Positions 8,756-16,522 of a stretch of DNA of 64,000 nt are shown here, one piece after another. A program made the translations under genes and the position numbers. The notes under the pieces were generated by a model. The model had not been told where the DNA came from. It worked only from the letters and a program-made list of their open reading frames with translations, and did no database searches. This DNA comes from Alphaproteobacteria bacterium (lineage in GTDB: Bacteria; Pseudomonadota; Alphaproteobacteria; Micropepsales; Micropepsaceae): NCBI GenBank assembly GCA_017983635.1, contig JAGOBA010000009.1:1-64000 (forward strand), given 5' to 3'. Every line of letters begins with the position of its first letter. Position 1 is the first letter of the stretch.

Positions 8756-9460
8756 ATGTTTGTCCGGTCGATCGTCGCATTGTTCCTATTGGCGCTTGCG
8801 TTGCCGGCGGCCGCGGCGCCGTTTCCGGGATGGGAGCGGCGGACGGGGCAAGACAATGTCTTGGGGTTGCTCTCGCCGGTCGATGGCGATCAGCGTGCGG
8901 TCGCCTTCTTTCTGCGCGCACCGGAAGCGATTTCGGGGACACCTGAGGCGTGGTTTGCGGGCAACGTCGCTTGGTTTGCGGGCAAAGCGACCACGATGAT
9001 CGGGCGCAGCGGCATGCGGCGGGCGCAGAATATGATGCTGGAGACGGGGCATTACCGGCGCGTCGACGGGGTCGAGATCGACATTCTTGTTGCGGCTTAT
9101 CCGGTCCGGCAGGGGCGCTATCAGCTGATGGCGATCATCTATCCAACGGCCATTCAGGACAGCGATCCGCGCGTCGTCTATGCGATCGATTTCCTCGCCT
9201 CGGCTTATCGCGGCGCTTATGAGATGCGCGACAAGGCGCAGTTCGAGCAGACGGCGCCGAGCGCGCAGCAGACGACGCAAGTGAGCGACGATCAGCCGCC
9301 TGCGCCAACGCCGCCGCCCGCGGTGGCTCCGCCTGCGCAGCAAGGCAACAAGAACTGCTATCGCAAGCCGATCTGGGGCCTGCGCGTGTCGCCGTGGTGT
9401 CAGCCGTCGGGCGTGTGCAACGATCTGTGGATCAAGGATTACGAGACGGTCTGCGAGTAG
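8756..9460 (+). CDS. Secreted protein of unknown function with a cysteine-rich tail
   Basis: I do not recognise this family. The 234-residue product has a clear signal peptide (residues 1-20, ending AAAA before Pro). A globular part runs to about residue 160, followed by a Pro/Gln/Ala-rich linker (about 165-200). The C-terminal module has four cysteines (NCYRKP, PWCQP, GVCND, TVCE), probably two disulfides. The domain-linker-knob layout suggests an envelope protein. It has its own 78-base upstream gap after the phosphodiesterase. Confidence 0.75.
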   Translation: MFVRSIVALFLLALALPAAAAPFPGWERRTGQDNVLGLLSPVDGDQRAVAFFLRAPEAISGTPEAWFAGNVAWFAGKATTMIGRSGMRRAQNMMLETGHYRRVDGVEIDILVAAYPVRQGRYQLMAIIYPTAIQDSDPRVVYAIDFLASAYRGAYEMRDKAQFEQTAPSAQQTTQVSDDQPPAPTPPPAVAPPAQQGNKNCYRKPIWGLRVSPWCQPSGVCNDLWIKDYETVCE

Positions 9461-9465
9461 CTGTC

Positions 9466-10128
9466 TCAGCGCAATGCTTGCTTCGCCTCTGCGAAGACGG
9501 CTTCGAACATTTCCGCCGTGAGCTTGCGCGTGTTTGTGTTGTAGCGGGAGCAATGGAAGCTGTCGAAGAGTGTGGCGCGGCCGAGGTCGTGCTTTGCGCC
9601 GTGGGCGAAGGGATGGGCGGCGAGCTTCTTGCCGAAGGCGCGTAGCGTGGCGTCGTGGGCGATGCGGCCGAGAGCCACGATCGCTTTCAGGTTCTTCATG
9701 CCTTCGAGGGTTGCGGTCAGGAAGACGCGGCAGGTGGTGGCTTCTTCGGGGGTCGGCTTGTTCTCCGGCGGCACGCAGCGCACGGCGTTGGTGATGCGGC
9801 AATCGACGAGCGTTAGGGTGTCGTCGGGCTTGGCAAGATAGGTGCCGCGCGCGAAGCCGTACTTCAGGAGCGTGCCGTAGAGAAGATCGCCCGCAAAGTC
9901 ACCCGTGAACGGGCGGCCGGTGCGGTTGGCGCCGCTGACGCCGGGGGCGAGGCCTACGACAAGCAAGCGCGCGTCGGACTTGCCGAAGCTTGGCACCGGG
10001 GCGTTGAACCAGGTGGGTTGCTTGGCCGCGTTGTCGGCGCGATAGGCGGCCAGGCGCGGGCAGAGCGCGCAGTCGGGCGCCGGTTCTTCCATCGCCCGCA
10101 TGGTTGCACTTTGGGCGCCGCGCATCAC
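9466..10128 (-). CDS. Uracil-DNA glycosylase family 5 (UdgB-like)
   Basis: The enzyme removes uracil and related deaminated bases from DNA. The motif GLAPGVSGANRTGRPFTGD is diagnostic of family 5 (UDGb) rather than family 4. The late motif has HCSRYNTNT. Four cysteines (CALC, RCVP and TTCRV) fit the iron-sulfur cluster of families 4 and 5. The 220-residue frame starts at 10128. Methionines at residues 10 and 13 are equally good starts and would remove a tail that overlaps the broken gene upstream. It ends five bases from the convergent secreted-protein gene. Confidence 0.9.
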   Translation of the reverse strand: MMRGAQSATMRAMEEPAPDCALCPRLAAYRADNAAKQPTWFNAPVPSFGKSDARLLVVGLAPGVSGANRTGRPFTGDFAGDLLYGTLLKYGFARGTYLAKPDDTLTLVDCRITNAVRCVPPENKPTPEEATTCRVFLTATLEGMKNLKAIVALGRIAHDATLRAFGKKLAAHPFAHGAKHDLGRATLFDSFHCSRYNTNTRKLTAEMFEAVFAEAKQALR

Positions 10129-10301
10129 GCGCCGTCGAGGTTGACGGGTTGCGGGACGTAGCTCTGTTGGTGGTAGCCCTTCTTCGAGAACTCGTTCAGC
10201 AGCTTCTTGTAGTCGATGTCGAAGCCCAGAGCGCGGGCGGTGGCGTAGAGATTGGCCCCATCAATGAACAGCGCAAGCTTCTCTTGCGGGTAGAACAGCA
10301 T
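10125..10301 (-). pseudogene. NYN-domain (LabA/DUF88-like) gene, truncated to 58 codons
   Basis: A short frame from ATG 10299-10301 to TGA 10125-10127 encodes 58 residues. The first 40 or so (LALFIDGANLYATARALG) are the classic N terminus of a NYN/LabA-type RNase, including the first catalytic Asp. Intact relatives are about 180-200 residues, and the later acidic active-site motifs are absent here. The tail after FSKKG is not recognisable NYN sequence, so an internal deletion is likely. The stop overlaps the longest frame of the UDG gene, so the remnant may still drive UDG translation. Confidence 0.7.
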
Positions 10302-10412
10302 CAGGTACTCCGACGGAATCAGCGGTCAATATGGAGGGCACAGCTTGCGGCAAACGCCGCGAGGGGTGACCCTAGTAACCGATTGGGGCACGGGCGCAAG
10401 AGGGGTGATTTC

Positions 10413-10643
10413 CCGGTTGCGTTCGGCCACTGTGGATTTTCGGATTGGAAAGCGCATGTCGCGTTTCTGGCGCAGGAGCGCGCGGCGGTCGACGCGTTCC
10501 ATGGCGCGGCGCTCGCGCATGGCGGCGTCGAAGAGGGTGCGCCGGGACCTCGTCCGCACTATCACAAGAACCACTACGGCGCTTACGTGCGCGATCCGGA
10601 CGGGAACAAGATTCAGGCGGTGTGCCACCGGTCGGCGGGGTAG
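10413..10643 (+). pseudogene. VOC/glyoxalase-family gene, C-terminal fragment
   Basis: The frame ending at 10643 contains AHVAFLAQERAAVDAFH, then RPHYHKNHYGAYVRDPDGN and an AVCHR end. This is the C-terminal half of a VOC-superfamily protein, with the metal-binding glutamate replaced or lost. The N-terminal half is missing: sequence before about 10413 reads as noise in this frame, with no suitable start. Together with the adjacent NYN remnant this marks a deletion scar. The left boundary is approximate. Confidence 0.65.
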
Positions 10644-10722
10644 GGCATCTATCGATGCGCGTCGAGGAGCCATCTGCTTGAGAGAGTCGGCCGCTTCGAT
10701 CGGTGCGCCAGCCGAAGCCGCG

Positions 10723-11589
10723 TCAGTTCTTTGTCTTCATCCAATCCGCTTGCCGCGCGGCGAAGCCGGTGACGGTGCGCACCACCCAACGGGGGTTTAG
10801 TTGGGCCCAGGCGGCGGCGACTTGGTTGGGGAGGCCGGGGACGAGGATGGTGCGGCCGGCCATCGTGGCTTTGTAGGCTTGTTGGGCGACGTCTTTGGGG
10901 TTCGAGATCAGGAACGACGGCGTCCAATTTGCGGTTTCGGATTGCGCTTTCACTTCGGCGACCATGTTCGTGTCGGTGAGGCCGGGGCAAAGCGCGGTCA
11001 CGCGCACGCCGGTGCCGCGCAGTTCTTCCGAGAGCGATTCGGTGAGCGACAGCACGTAGGCCTTGCTCGCCGCGTAGACCGCCATCGAGGGGATCGGTTG
11101 GAAGCCCGCCAGCGAGGCCACGTTCAGGATGCGGCCGAAGCGGCGCTCCAACATGTGCGGCAGAAGATAAGACGTCAGCGCGGTCGTGGCCGCGATGTTC
11201 AGCGCGACGAGTTGCTGAAACTTTTCGGGGTCCGTATCCGCAAACGGGCCGACGTCGATGATGCCGGCGTTGTTGATCAGTATGTCGATCTCGATGCCTT
11301 TGTCGTGCAGCGTTTCGACGACCGCTTTCGGGCCCTGCGGCGTCGAGAGATCTTCGGCGATGACGAGTGCCTCGGTGTCGTGCGCGGCGTTCAGTTCGCC
11401 GGCAAGCGCCATCAGCTTGTCTTTGCTGCGGGCGACGAGAACGAGATGATGGCCGTGGCGGGCAAATTCGCGCGCGAGTTCGGCACCGATCCCGGCCGAC
11501 GCACCGGTGATGAGCACGCGACCTAGCGTGCGCTCGCCCATCAAGGTGGGCTTTTTCGGTGTACCGTTCTTCTTCTTCGCGCGGGGCAA
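10723..11589 (-). CDS. SDR-family NAD(P)-dependent oxidoreductase
   Basis: This is a classical short-chain dehydrogenase of 288 residues. The cofactor motif is TGASAGIG near residue 30. NNAG comes at about 107, and the YAASK catalytic pair is near residue 170. The frame begins with a lysine-rich stretch (MPRAKKKNG) before MGERTLGRVLITG, so the true start could be the ATG sixteen codons in. The substrate is unknown. It is the last gene of the minus-strand run that includes the wax ester synthase and phasin, 89 bases after the phasin, so a role in lipid or alcohol metabolism is possible but only inferred. Confidence 0.9.
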   Translation of the reverse strand: MPRAKKKNGTPKKPTLMGERTLGRVLITGASAGIGAELAREFARHGHHLVLVARSKDKLMALAGELNAAHDTEALVIAEDLSTPQGPKAVVETLHDKGIEIDILINNAGIIDVGPFADTDPEKFQQLVALNIAATTALTSYLLPHMLERRFGRILNVASLAGFQPIPSMAVYAASKAYVLSLTESLSEELRGTGVRVTALCPGLTDTNMVAEVKAQSETANWTPSFLISNPKDVAQQAYKATMAGRTILVPGLPNQVAAAWAQLNPRWVVRTVTGFAARQADWMKTKN

Positions 11590-11678
11590 ACGACCCGTCC
11601 CCCAACTGGCTTCCGTCCGTTAAGCCCCTTCGCGCGCGTTCAGCGCACGAAGGGGAAGCTTGGACGGAGATCCTTGCC

Positions 11679-12101
11679 TTAGGCCGCGCGGCGCACGGTG
11701 GCGACGAACTTCGAGATCGGCTTCAGCGACTTCGTCGAGCTTTCGCCGACGATCTCGGTCACTTCGCGGAACTGGCGGATCGAGCGGCGCACCATCTCGG
11801 TCAGCGCGTGCTGCTGAATGCGGACCGCTTCGGCAAACGTTTCAGCCTGCAGCGTGTCGCGCAGGGCTTCGAACGAGTGCACGACGTTGTCTTGCGCGTT
11901 GGCAACGATCTTCAGCGCGACCTTGCGGCCTTCACCACCGAACGTTTCGCCGGCTTCGCGGAACGCGTCGCCCGCATCGCGCAGGCCGTCCTGCACGCGC
12001 GCAACGAAGTGCGTCGCTTGGTTGCGGACGCCGTCGATGTCAAAATTCACTTCGGCCTTTTGCGCCTTCGCGCGGCCGGTCGTCTTTTTCGCTTTCGCCA
12101 T
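11679..12101 (-). CDS. Phasin family protein (storage-granule coat)
   Basis: Phasins are small amphipathic helical proteins that coat polyhydroxyalkanoate or lipid granules. The 140-residue protein has a Lys/Ala-rich start (MAKAKKTTGRAKAQK) and is otherwise predicted helical and rich in Ala, Glu, Arg and Gln. The pattern IQQHALTEMVRRSIRQFREV resembles phasin family helices. It lies 38 bases after the alpha/beta hydrolase and follows the wax ester synthase on the same strand. That context supports a role on neutral-lipid inclusions rather than, or in addition to, PHA. Confidence 0.8.
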   Translation of the reverse strand: MAKAKKTTGRAKAQKAEVNFDIDGVRNQATHFVARVQDGLRDAGDAFREAGETFGGEGRKVALKIVANAQDNVVHSFEALRDTLQAETFAEAVRIQQHALTEMVRRSIRQFREVTEIVGESSTKSLKPISKFVATVRRAA

Positions 12102-12139
12102 GATTCAATTCTCCGTCTTCTGCTTTTGGGTCTAAGGGT

Positions 12140-13051
12140 TCAAGCCGCCAAGGGTTTGGCGGCTGCTTTCTCCGCGGCTTTCGCATGATCGACGATCAGC
12201 GATGCAATCCGCGGAAGAAACTTTTTCGGCAGGTCGTGGGCCATGCCTTCGATGATTTCGAGCTTGGCGCCCTTGATGTTGCGCGCCGAGTCTTTGCCGG
12301 CTTCAACCGGCGCGAGCGGGTCCTTCGATCCGTGGATCACGAGTGTGGGTGCCGTGATTTTGCGGATATGGGGACGCAGGTCGCCGGTCGCAATGATCGC
12401 GGCGAGTTGTCGCCGTACGCCGGCCGGGTAATACGAGCGGTCAAAACCGTGCGAAATCTTCGCTTTGAGTTCGCTGTGATCTTCGCCTTCGGTGCGGATC
12501 AGGCTCCACATCTGCATCGCGCGTTCGACCAGCGCGTCGCGGGAATTGTCCTTGGGCTTGCTCAGAAACAGCGGCATCGTGATGCGCGCGCTGGGGCCGG
12601 GCAGCGACGGGTTCAACGTGCCGGACATGATCGAGGTCAAGGACGTGATGCGGTTGGGATGTAGGGCAGTGGTGAGCTGCGAGATCATGCCGCCCATCGA
12701 CACGCCGACCAAATGCGCGCGCTTGATCTTCAGCGCATCCATCAGGCCCACCGTGTCGGCAACCATGTCGTGCAACGTGTAAGGCGCGAGGCCTTTGACG
12801 CCGATAAAGCGCGCGGCTGTTTGGAAGATTGGGTTCGGCGCGCGTTTGCCGTGGACTTTGGAGGTCAGCCCGATGTCGCGGTTGTCGAAGCGGATGACGC
12901 GGAAGCCCGCATCCGTCAACCACTTGATCAGCGCGTCGGGCCAGAACGTCATCTGTGCCGCAAGTCCCATGACGAGGAGGATCGCCGGCCCGTCCTTCGG
13001 GCCGGTGTCCTCGTACTCAATCGTCAGGTTGTTGGCTTTGACTTGCGGCAT
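12140..13051 (-). CDS. Alpha/beta hydrolase, probable esterase/lipase
   Basis: The 303-residue protein has the alpha/beta hydrolase pattern: an oxyanion-region LLVMGLAAQ, the nucleophile serine in GVSMGGM near residue 117, the acid in HGSKDPLAP and the histidine in GMAHDLP. No signal peptide is visible, so it is cytosolic. A Lys/Ala-rich C-terminal tail (AKAAEKAAAKPLAA) is similar in flavour to granule-associated proteins. It starts 11 bases after the wax ester synthase gene, so the two are surely co-transcribed. Hydrolysis of stored acyl esters is a reasonable inference. Confidence 0.88.
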   Translation of the reverse strand: MPQVKANNLTIEYEDTGPKDGPAILLVMGLAAQMTFWPDALIKWLTDAGFRVIRFDNRDIGLTSKVHGKRAPNPIFQTAARFIGVKGLAPYTLHDMVADTVGLMDALKIKRAHLVGVSMGGMISQLTTALHPNRITSLTSIMSGTLNPSLPGPSARITMPLFLSKPKDNSRDALVERAMQMWSLIRTEGEDHSELKAKISHGFDRSYYPAGVRRQLAAIIATGDLRPHIRKITAPTLVIHGSKDPLAPVEAGKDSARNIKGAKLEIIEGMAHDLPKKFLPRIASLIVDHAKAAEKAAAKPLAA

Positions 13052-13062
13052 GATGCTGTTCG

Positions 13063-14604
13063 CTACTCGGCGGCCGAAACGACAGTGAGCTTCGGCTTAC
13101 GTTTGCGCGGACGCGACTTCTTCGTGGGCGCGGGCATGTCGGCGACGGCGGCGACCGGAACCGGTTCGACCTTCGGCGCGGGGATCGGCTTCTTCAGTGC
13201 CGCGGCTTTGATCTCCTCGAACGATTCTTGCAGGAAGCCGGCGTAGGTTTCCGGATCCGGGATGATCGAGCGGTCGGAGGTGAAGGCGATCGTGATGCGG
13301 CCGCAATAGCTGAAGACCGGGTGGATGATGCCCATGCCTTCGAACACAGGGCCGAGGCCGAACTGGGTCACCAAACGCGCGCCGTTCATGTAGAGCGGGA
13401 TCGGGGGCCCAGGGATGTTCGTGATCACCGTGTTGAACATCGGCGCAATGCGGTTCGCGAGGCCGAGGCGTACGTAGAGGCGCGCGGCCAGACCCGACAG
13501 CGTCGAGGGCATGAACTGCGCGTACTCGGTCATCTGACGGGCACCGGCGGCGTTCGTCAGCGCCTTCGAGGCTTGCGCCTCTTCGTGCACGAACTGCAGG
13601 CGGCCGAACGGATCGGCGATGTGCGTGCCGATCGGGATCGTCATCGCGGAAACTTGGTTGCCGAGGGCGTTCTTTTCGCCGGGCGTGCGGACAGAGATCG
13701 GCGCCATGCAGACGAGGGATTCGCGCGGGAGTTCGCTCTTGCCCTTCAGATACTTGCGCATTGCGCCGCCGACGATGGCGACAACGACGTCGTTCACGGT
13801 CGCGCCCGGAAGGCGCAAGCGAATGTCCTTGATCTCGGCCAGCGAGAAGTCGCGGCCATCGACGACGCGGTTCATCGTGACCGAGCCGTTGAAGCGCGTG
13901 CGCGGCACGCGGCCCATCGACGTGTGCAGATTGCCGCGAACGAGGCCCATCGCCGCCTTGGCGAGGCCAGGGGCGGACTTCGCGATCGTGCGTGCGAGGC
14001 GCAGCGGCGTCGCGATGGTGTTCACTTGCGCGCGGGCGAGCAGTTCGACCGAGGTCGGCGTGCGCTCGGGAATCCAGGGACGATCCGGCGGTGCGATCGC
14101 GCCCTCGGGATCGATGCTGTGCACGGCGTTCGCGATGTCGACGCCCGAGACGCCGTCGATCGCGGCATGGTGGATCTTCGAGACGATTGCGTAGGAACCC
14201 TTCGGCACGCCGGGGACGTTGTTCAGGCCTTCAATGACCGTGAATTCCCAGAGCGGCTTCGAGAGATCGACCGGGCGCGAGTGCAATCGCGCGGCTTGAA
14301 TGCAGAGCTGGCGCCAGTCACCCGGCTGCGGCAGCGCAATATGGCGCACGTGATATTCGAGATCGAAGTCGGGATCGTCGACCCAGTAGGGGAAGTCGAG
14401 GTTCAGCGGAACGTTTGCAAGCTTGCGGCGGAAGCTCTTCGCCAGATGCAGGCGCGACTCGATGAAGTTTAGAATGTCTTTGAAGCGCACGAACGAATTC
14501 GGCGCTGTTGAAGGGTCGTAGATGGCGATGGCGCCGATGTGCATCGGCGTGCGTGGCGTTTCCAAATAAAGGAACGCCGAGTCCATTCCCGAAAGCTGTT
14601 CCAT
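13063..14604 (-). CDS. Wax ester synthase/diacylglycerol acyltransferase (WS/DGAT)
   Basis: This enzyme esterifies acyl-CoA with fatty alcohols or diacylglycerol to make storage lipid at the inner membrane. The 513-residue product has the condensing-enzyme motif HHAAIDGVSG near residue 145, the start PMHIGAIAIYDPS, the motif NDVVVAIVGGAMR, and the late NIPGPPIPLYMNGA. A Pro/Lys-rich C-terminal tail of about 35 residues is unusual. It heads the operon WS/DGAT-hydrolase-phasin. The 260 bases upstream carry three palindromes and separate it from a TetR gene on the same strand. Confidence 0.93.
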   Translation of the reverse strand: MEQLSGMDSAFLYLETPRTPMHIGAIAIYDPSTAPNSFVRFKDILNFIESRLHLAKSFRRKLANVPLNLDFPYWVDDPDFDLEYHVRHIALPQPGDWRQLCIQAARLHSRPVDLSKPLWEFTVIEGLNNVPGVPKGSYAIVSKIHHAAIDGVSGVDIANAVHSIDPEGAIAPPDRPWIPERTPTSVELLARAQVNTIATPLRLARTIAKSAPGLAKAAMGLVRGNLHTSMGRVPRTRFNGSVTMNRVVDGRDFSLAEIKDIRLRLPGATVNDVVVAIVGGAMRKYLKGKSELPRESLVCMAPISVRTPGEKNALGNQVSAMTIPIGTHIADPFGRLQFVHEEAQASKALTNAAGARQMTEYAQFMPSTLSGLAARLYVRLGLANRIAPMFNTVITNIPGPPIPLYMNGARLVTQFGLGPVFEGMGIIHPVFSYCGRITIAFTSDRSIIPDPETYAGFLQESFEEIKAAALKKPIPAPKVEPVPVAAVADMPAPTKKSRPRKRKPKLTVVSAAE

Positions 14605-14750
14605 GTTTCCTGCCCTGTTTCTTGTGCCGGCGTGTTGCCGAATTGACTCTGTTCCCGATTAAATAAAGACGCCATCCATCGGGCGTTGTCTTGGTTGCCG
14701 CTTTTCGCAGCGCACTCAGTTTGTTCGCAGGTGCATATAAGAAAATGGAG

Positions 14751-14798
14751 TTGACGTCAATGGTGCATTGCACCATTCGAAAAATGACACGCTGTCAT
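14751..14798. promoter_or_regulatory. Cluster of three palindromes upstream of the WS/DGAT gene
   Basis: Within 48 bases lie TTGACGTCAA (14751-14760, perfect), AATGGTGCATTGCACCATT (14759-14777, 9-bp arms around one base) and ATGACACGCTGTCAT (14784-14798, 6-bp arms). They sit 147-194 bases upstream of the WS/DGAT start and 68 bases past the TetR stop. They are good operator candidates for the adjacent TetR or another lipid regulator. Binding is inferred. Confidence 0.6.
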
Positions 14799-14865
14799 CG
14801 TTCAATTTGCGGGAAAAATGTTGATTATCCCTGTCGTTTTTATCACTGGAGTCGACGCGCGACAG

Positions 14866-15489
14866 TCAGTCGCGGGAGAGGATGCCAAGCAGAAAGACGT
14901 CCAATGTCTGCCAATGACCATCGGCGACCTGCCTGGTATTTCCCGACTTTGCCCAAGAAATGGCCAGGGCGTTCCAACCAGCAACGAGCGCCAAAGCGGC
15001 TGTTTCCGGCGCTATTCTGTGGCCAAATTCACCGGATTTCTGGCCGTCGCGTACAATTTCGCCGACCATTGCGATCAGACCCGGCGAGACCTCGTTGAAC
15101 GAGGCACCAGATGCGGGCTGCGAGATCAACTCCAGCACGACTTGGCGCATTAGGTGACGCCGATTGCCCCATTCCGTCAGGTAGGTCCGGAGCAACGTTT
15201 TTAGGCGTTCGGAGGCCTGTGTGGGCGCGGTTAACAGCTGCTCGCTGACTTTTGCGGCAACGTCTTCATTGTAAGCGAAGAGCAGCGCCGACTTGTTCGG
15301 AAAATGCAGGAAAAACGTAGCGTTTGCGACGTCTGCGGCAGTGCAAATGTCCTCGATGCGAACCTGCTCGTAGGGCTTGTCCGCCATGAGGTCGAGGGCG
15401 GCGTCTAGGATGCGCCGACGGGTGTCGCGCTTCTTGCGCTCGCGACGGGAGATCTGGGGGTAGTCGCTGCCGCCATAGCCTTCTGACAT
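14866..15489 (-). CDS. TetR-family transcriptional regulator
   Basis: The 207-residue protein starts MSEGYGGSDYPQ. It has a typical TetR helix-turn-helix at residues 15-65: RRRILDAALDLM, then VRIEDICTAADVANATFFLHF with the conserved YxHF-type end. The C-terminal ligand domain is helical and not diagnostic. The frame is open much further upstream, but the ATG at 15487-15489 is preceded by GAGGG at nine bases. It lies upstream of and in the same direction as the WS/DGAT operon, so it may control that cluster and itself. Confidence 0.9.
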   Translation of the reverse strand: MSEGYGGSDYPQISRRERKKRDTRRRILDAALDLMADKPYEQVRIEDICTAADVANATFFLHFPNKSALLFAYNEDVAAKVSEQLLTAPTQASERLKTLLRTYLTEWGNRRHLMRQVVLELISQPASGASFNEVSPGLIAMVGEIVRDGQKSGEFGHRIAPETAALALVAGWNALAISWAKSGNTRQVADGHWQTLDVFLLGILSRD

Positions 15490-15544
15490 CGAAACCATCC
15501 CTCGCAATCGCACAAGTTGCGGACCATATCTATCGTTAGAGCGA

Positions 15545-15554
15545 ACTCTAGAGT
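15545..15554. promoter_or_regulatory. Palindrome ACTCTAGAGT in the TetR/lipase divergent gap
   Basis: A perfect 10-bp palindrome lies 56 bases upstream of the TetR start and 138 bases upstream of the lipase-like gene. It could be a TetR half-operator or chance. No second copy was noticed nearby. Confidence 0.3.
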
Positions 15555-15691
15555 GAGAGGTTGCCATGCGGCAAGTGCTTGATCCGACACTGCTTGTTTT
15601 GTCAGGGACCCTTGGCAAGCCGGGCCAAATGAACTTACCGTCATGAAAGTGTCGAGTTATCCGACTCGTAGAAGTAGCGAGGGCTTCTTGT

Positions 15692-16522
15692 ATGGCCGTT
15701 GTTGACGCTGCGTCGCTTGGCGTCGGGGAGATTCCCGCCCCGTCTCTGCTGTTGGCCCTCACCGAGGCGGGCCGTGCGATCACCGAGTTGGTCACGCTCC
15801 AAGGGGCTTCGCCTCTGCTCAGATTTGCGCCAACGGGTGATGGACATCCCGTCATGGTGCTGCCCGGTTTTTTGGCGGGCGGGACGACGACGGCGCCGCT
15901 TCGCCGGTTCCTGACCTCCAAGGGCTACGAGACGTTCTGTTGGGGACTCGGGCGCAATCTTGGACCGCACGCAATCGGGCCCGAGGGCGAGTTGCTTGGT
16001 CAGCGGCTTGAGTCCATTCACCGCAAGATGAAGCGCAAGGTCAGCCTGGTGGGCTGGAGCCTGGGCGGCATCATGGCGCGCGAACTGGCCAAGCGGTATC
16101 CGAAGTATGTTCGCCAAGTGATCACGTTGGGCTCGCCGTTCGGCGGGCATCCGCGCGCGAACCACGTGTGGCGGATCTATCAAGCCGTGACCGGTCAAGA
16201 GCTTGATCCGGTGACGATGCAAGACGTGTTCGACAATTTGGCCGAACCGCCGAAGGGGATTCCGTCGACGGCGATCTTCTCGAAAGAGGATGGTGTCGTA
16301 TCGTGGCGCGCGTGCGTCGAGAAGACGACGGGGCTCACCGACAACATCCAGGTCTATGCCAGCCATTGCGGTCTTGGCGTGAACCCGTCGGTGTTCTTTG
16401 CGGTCGCCGATCGGCTGGCGCTGCCGGATCGCGAATGGCGGCCGTTCGACCGCGACAGCTCGATGTGGCGGCGGATGGTCTATCCGTCGAGCGGCGAGTT
16501 CGTTCGCCGCGCGCGGGCCTAA
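15692..16522 (+). CDS. Alpha/beta hydrolase, lipase-like (PGAP1/triacylglycerol lipase type)
   Basis: The 276-residue protein has the lipase layout: VMVLPGFLAGG near residue 55, the nucleophile serine in LVGWSLGGIMARELA near residue 125, TLGSPFGGHPRA, the acidic region SKEDGVVSW and a late ASHCGLGVNP histidine. No signal peptide is seen. It is divergent from the TetR gene and may act on stored or membrane lipids together with the neighbouring cluster. Its stop overlaps that of the convergent amidohydrolase by four bases. Confidence 0.85.
   Translation: MAVVDAASLGVGEIPAPSLLLALTEAGRAITELVTLQGASPLLRFAPTGDGHPVMVLPGFLAGGTTTAPLRRFLTSKGYETFCWGLGRNLGPHAIGPEGELLGQRLESIHRKMKRKVSLVGWSLGGIMARELAKRYPKYVRQVITLGSPFGGHPRANHVWRIYQAVTGQELDPVTMQDVFDNLAEPPKGIPSTAIFSKEDGVVSWRACVEKTTGLTDNIQVYASHCGLGVNPSVFFAVADRLALPDREWRPFDRDSSMWRRMVYPSSGEFVRRARA

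Noticed and set aside
4560..8942. A 1460-codon open frame on the minus strand
   Set aside because: It is antisense to four well-supported genes (oxidoreductase, glycosidase-like, argC, phosphodiesterase). It is extremely rich in Arg, His, Pro and Ala, the usual sign of a shadow frame in GC-rich DNA.
13228..14472. 414-codon plus-strand frame over the WS/DGAT gene
   Set aside because: It is antisense to the acyltransferase, and its composition (very high Arg, Ala, Glu, Asp, Gly) is that of a shadow frame.
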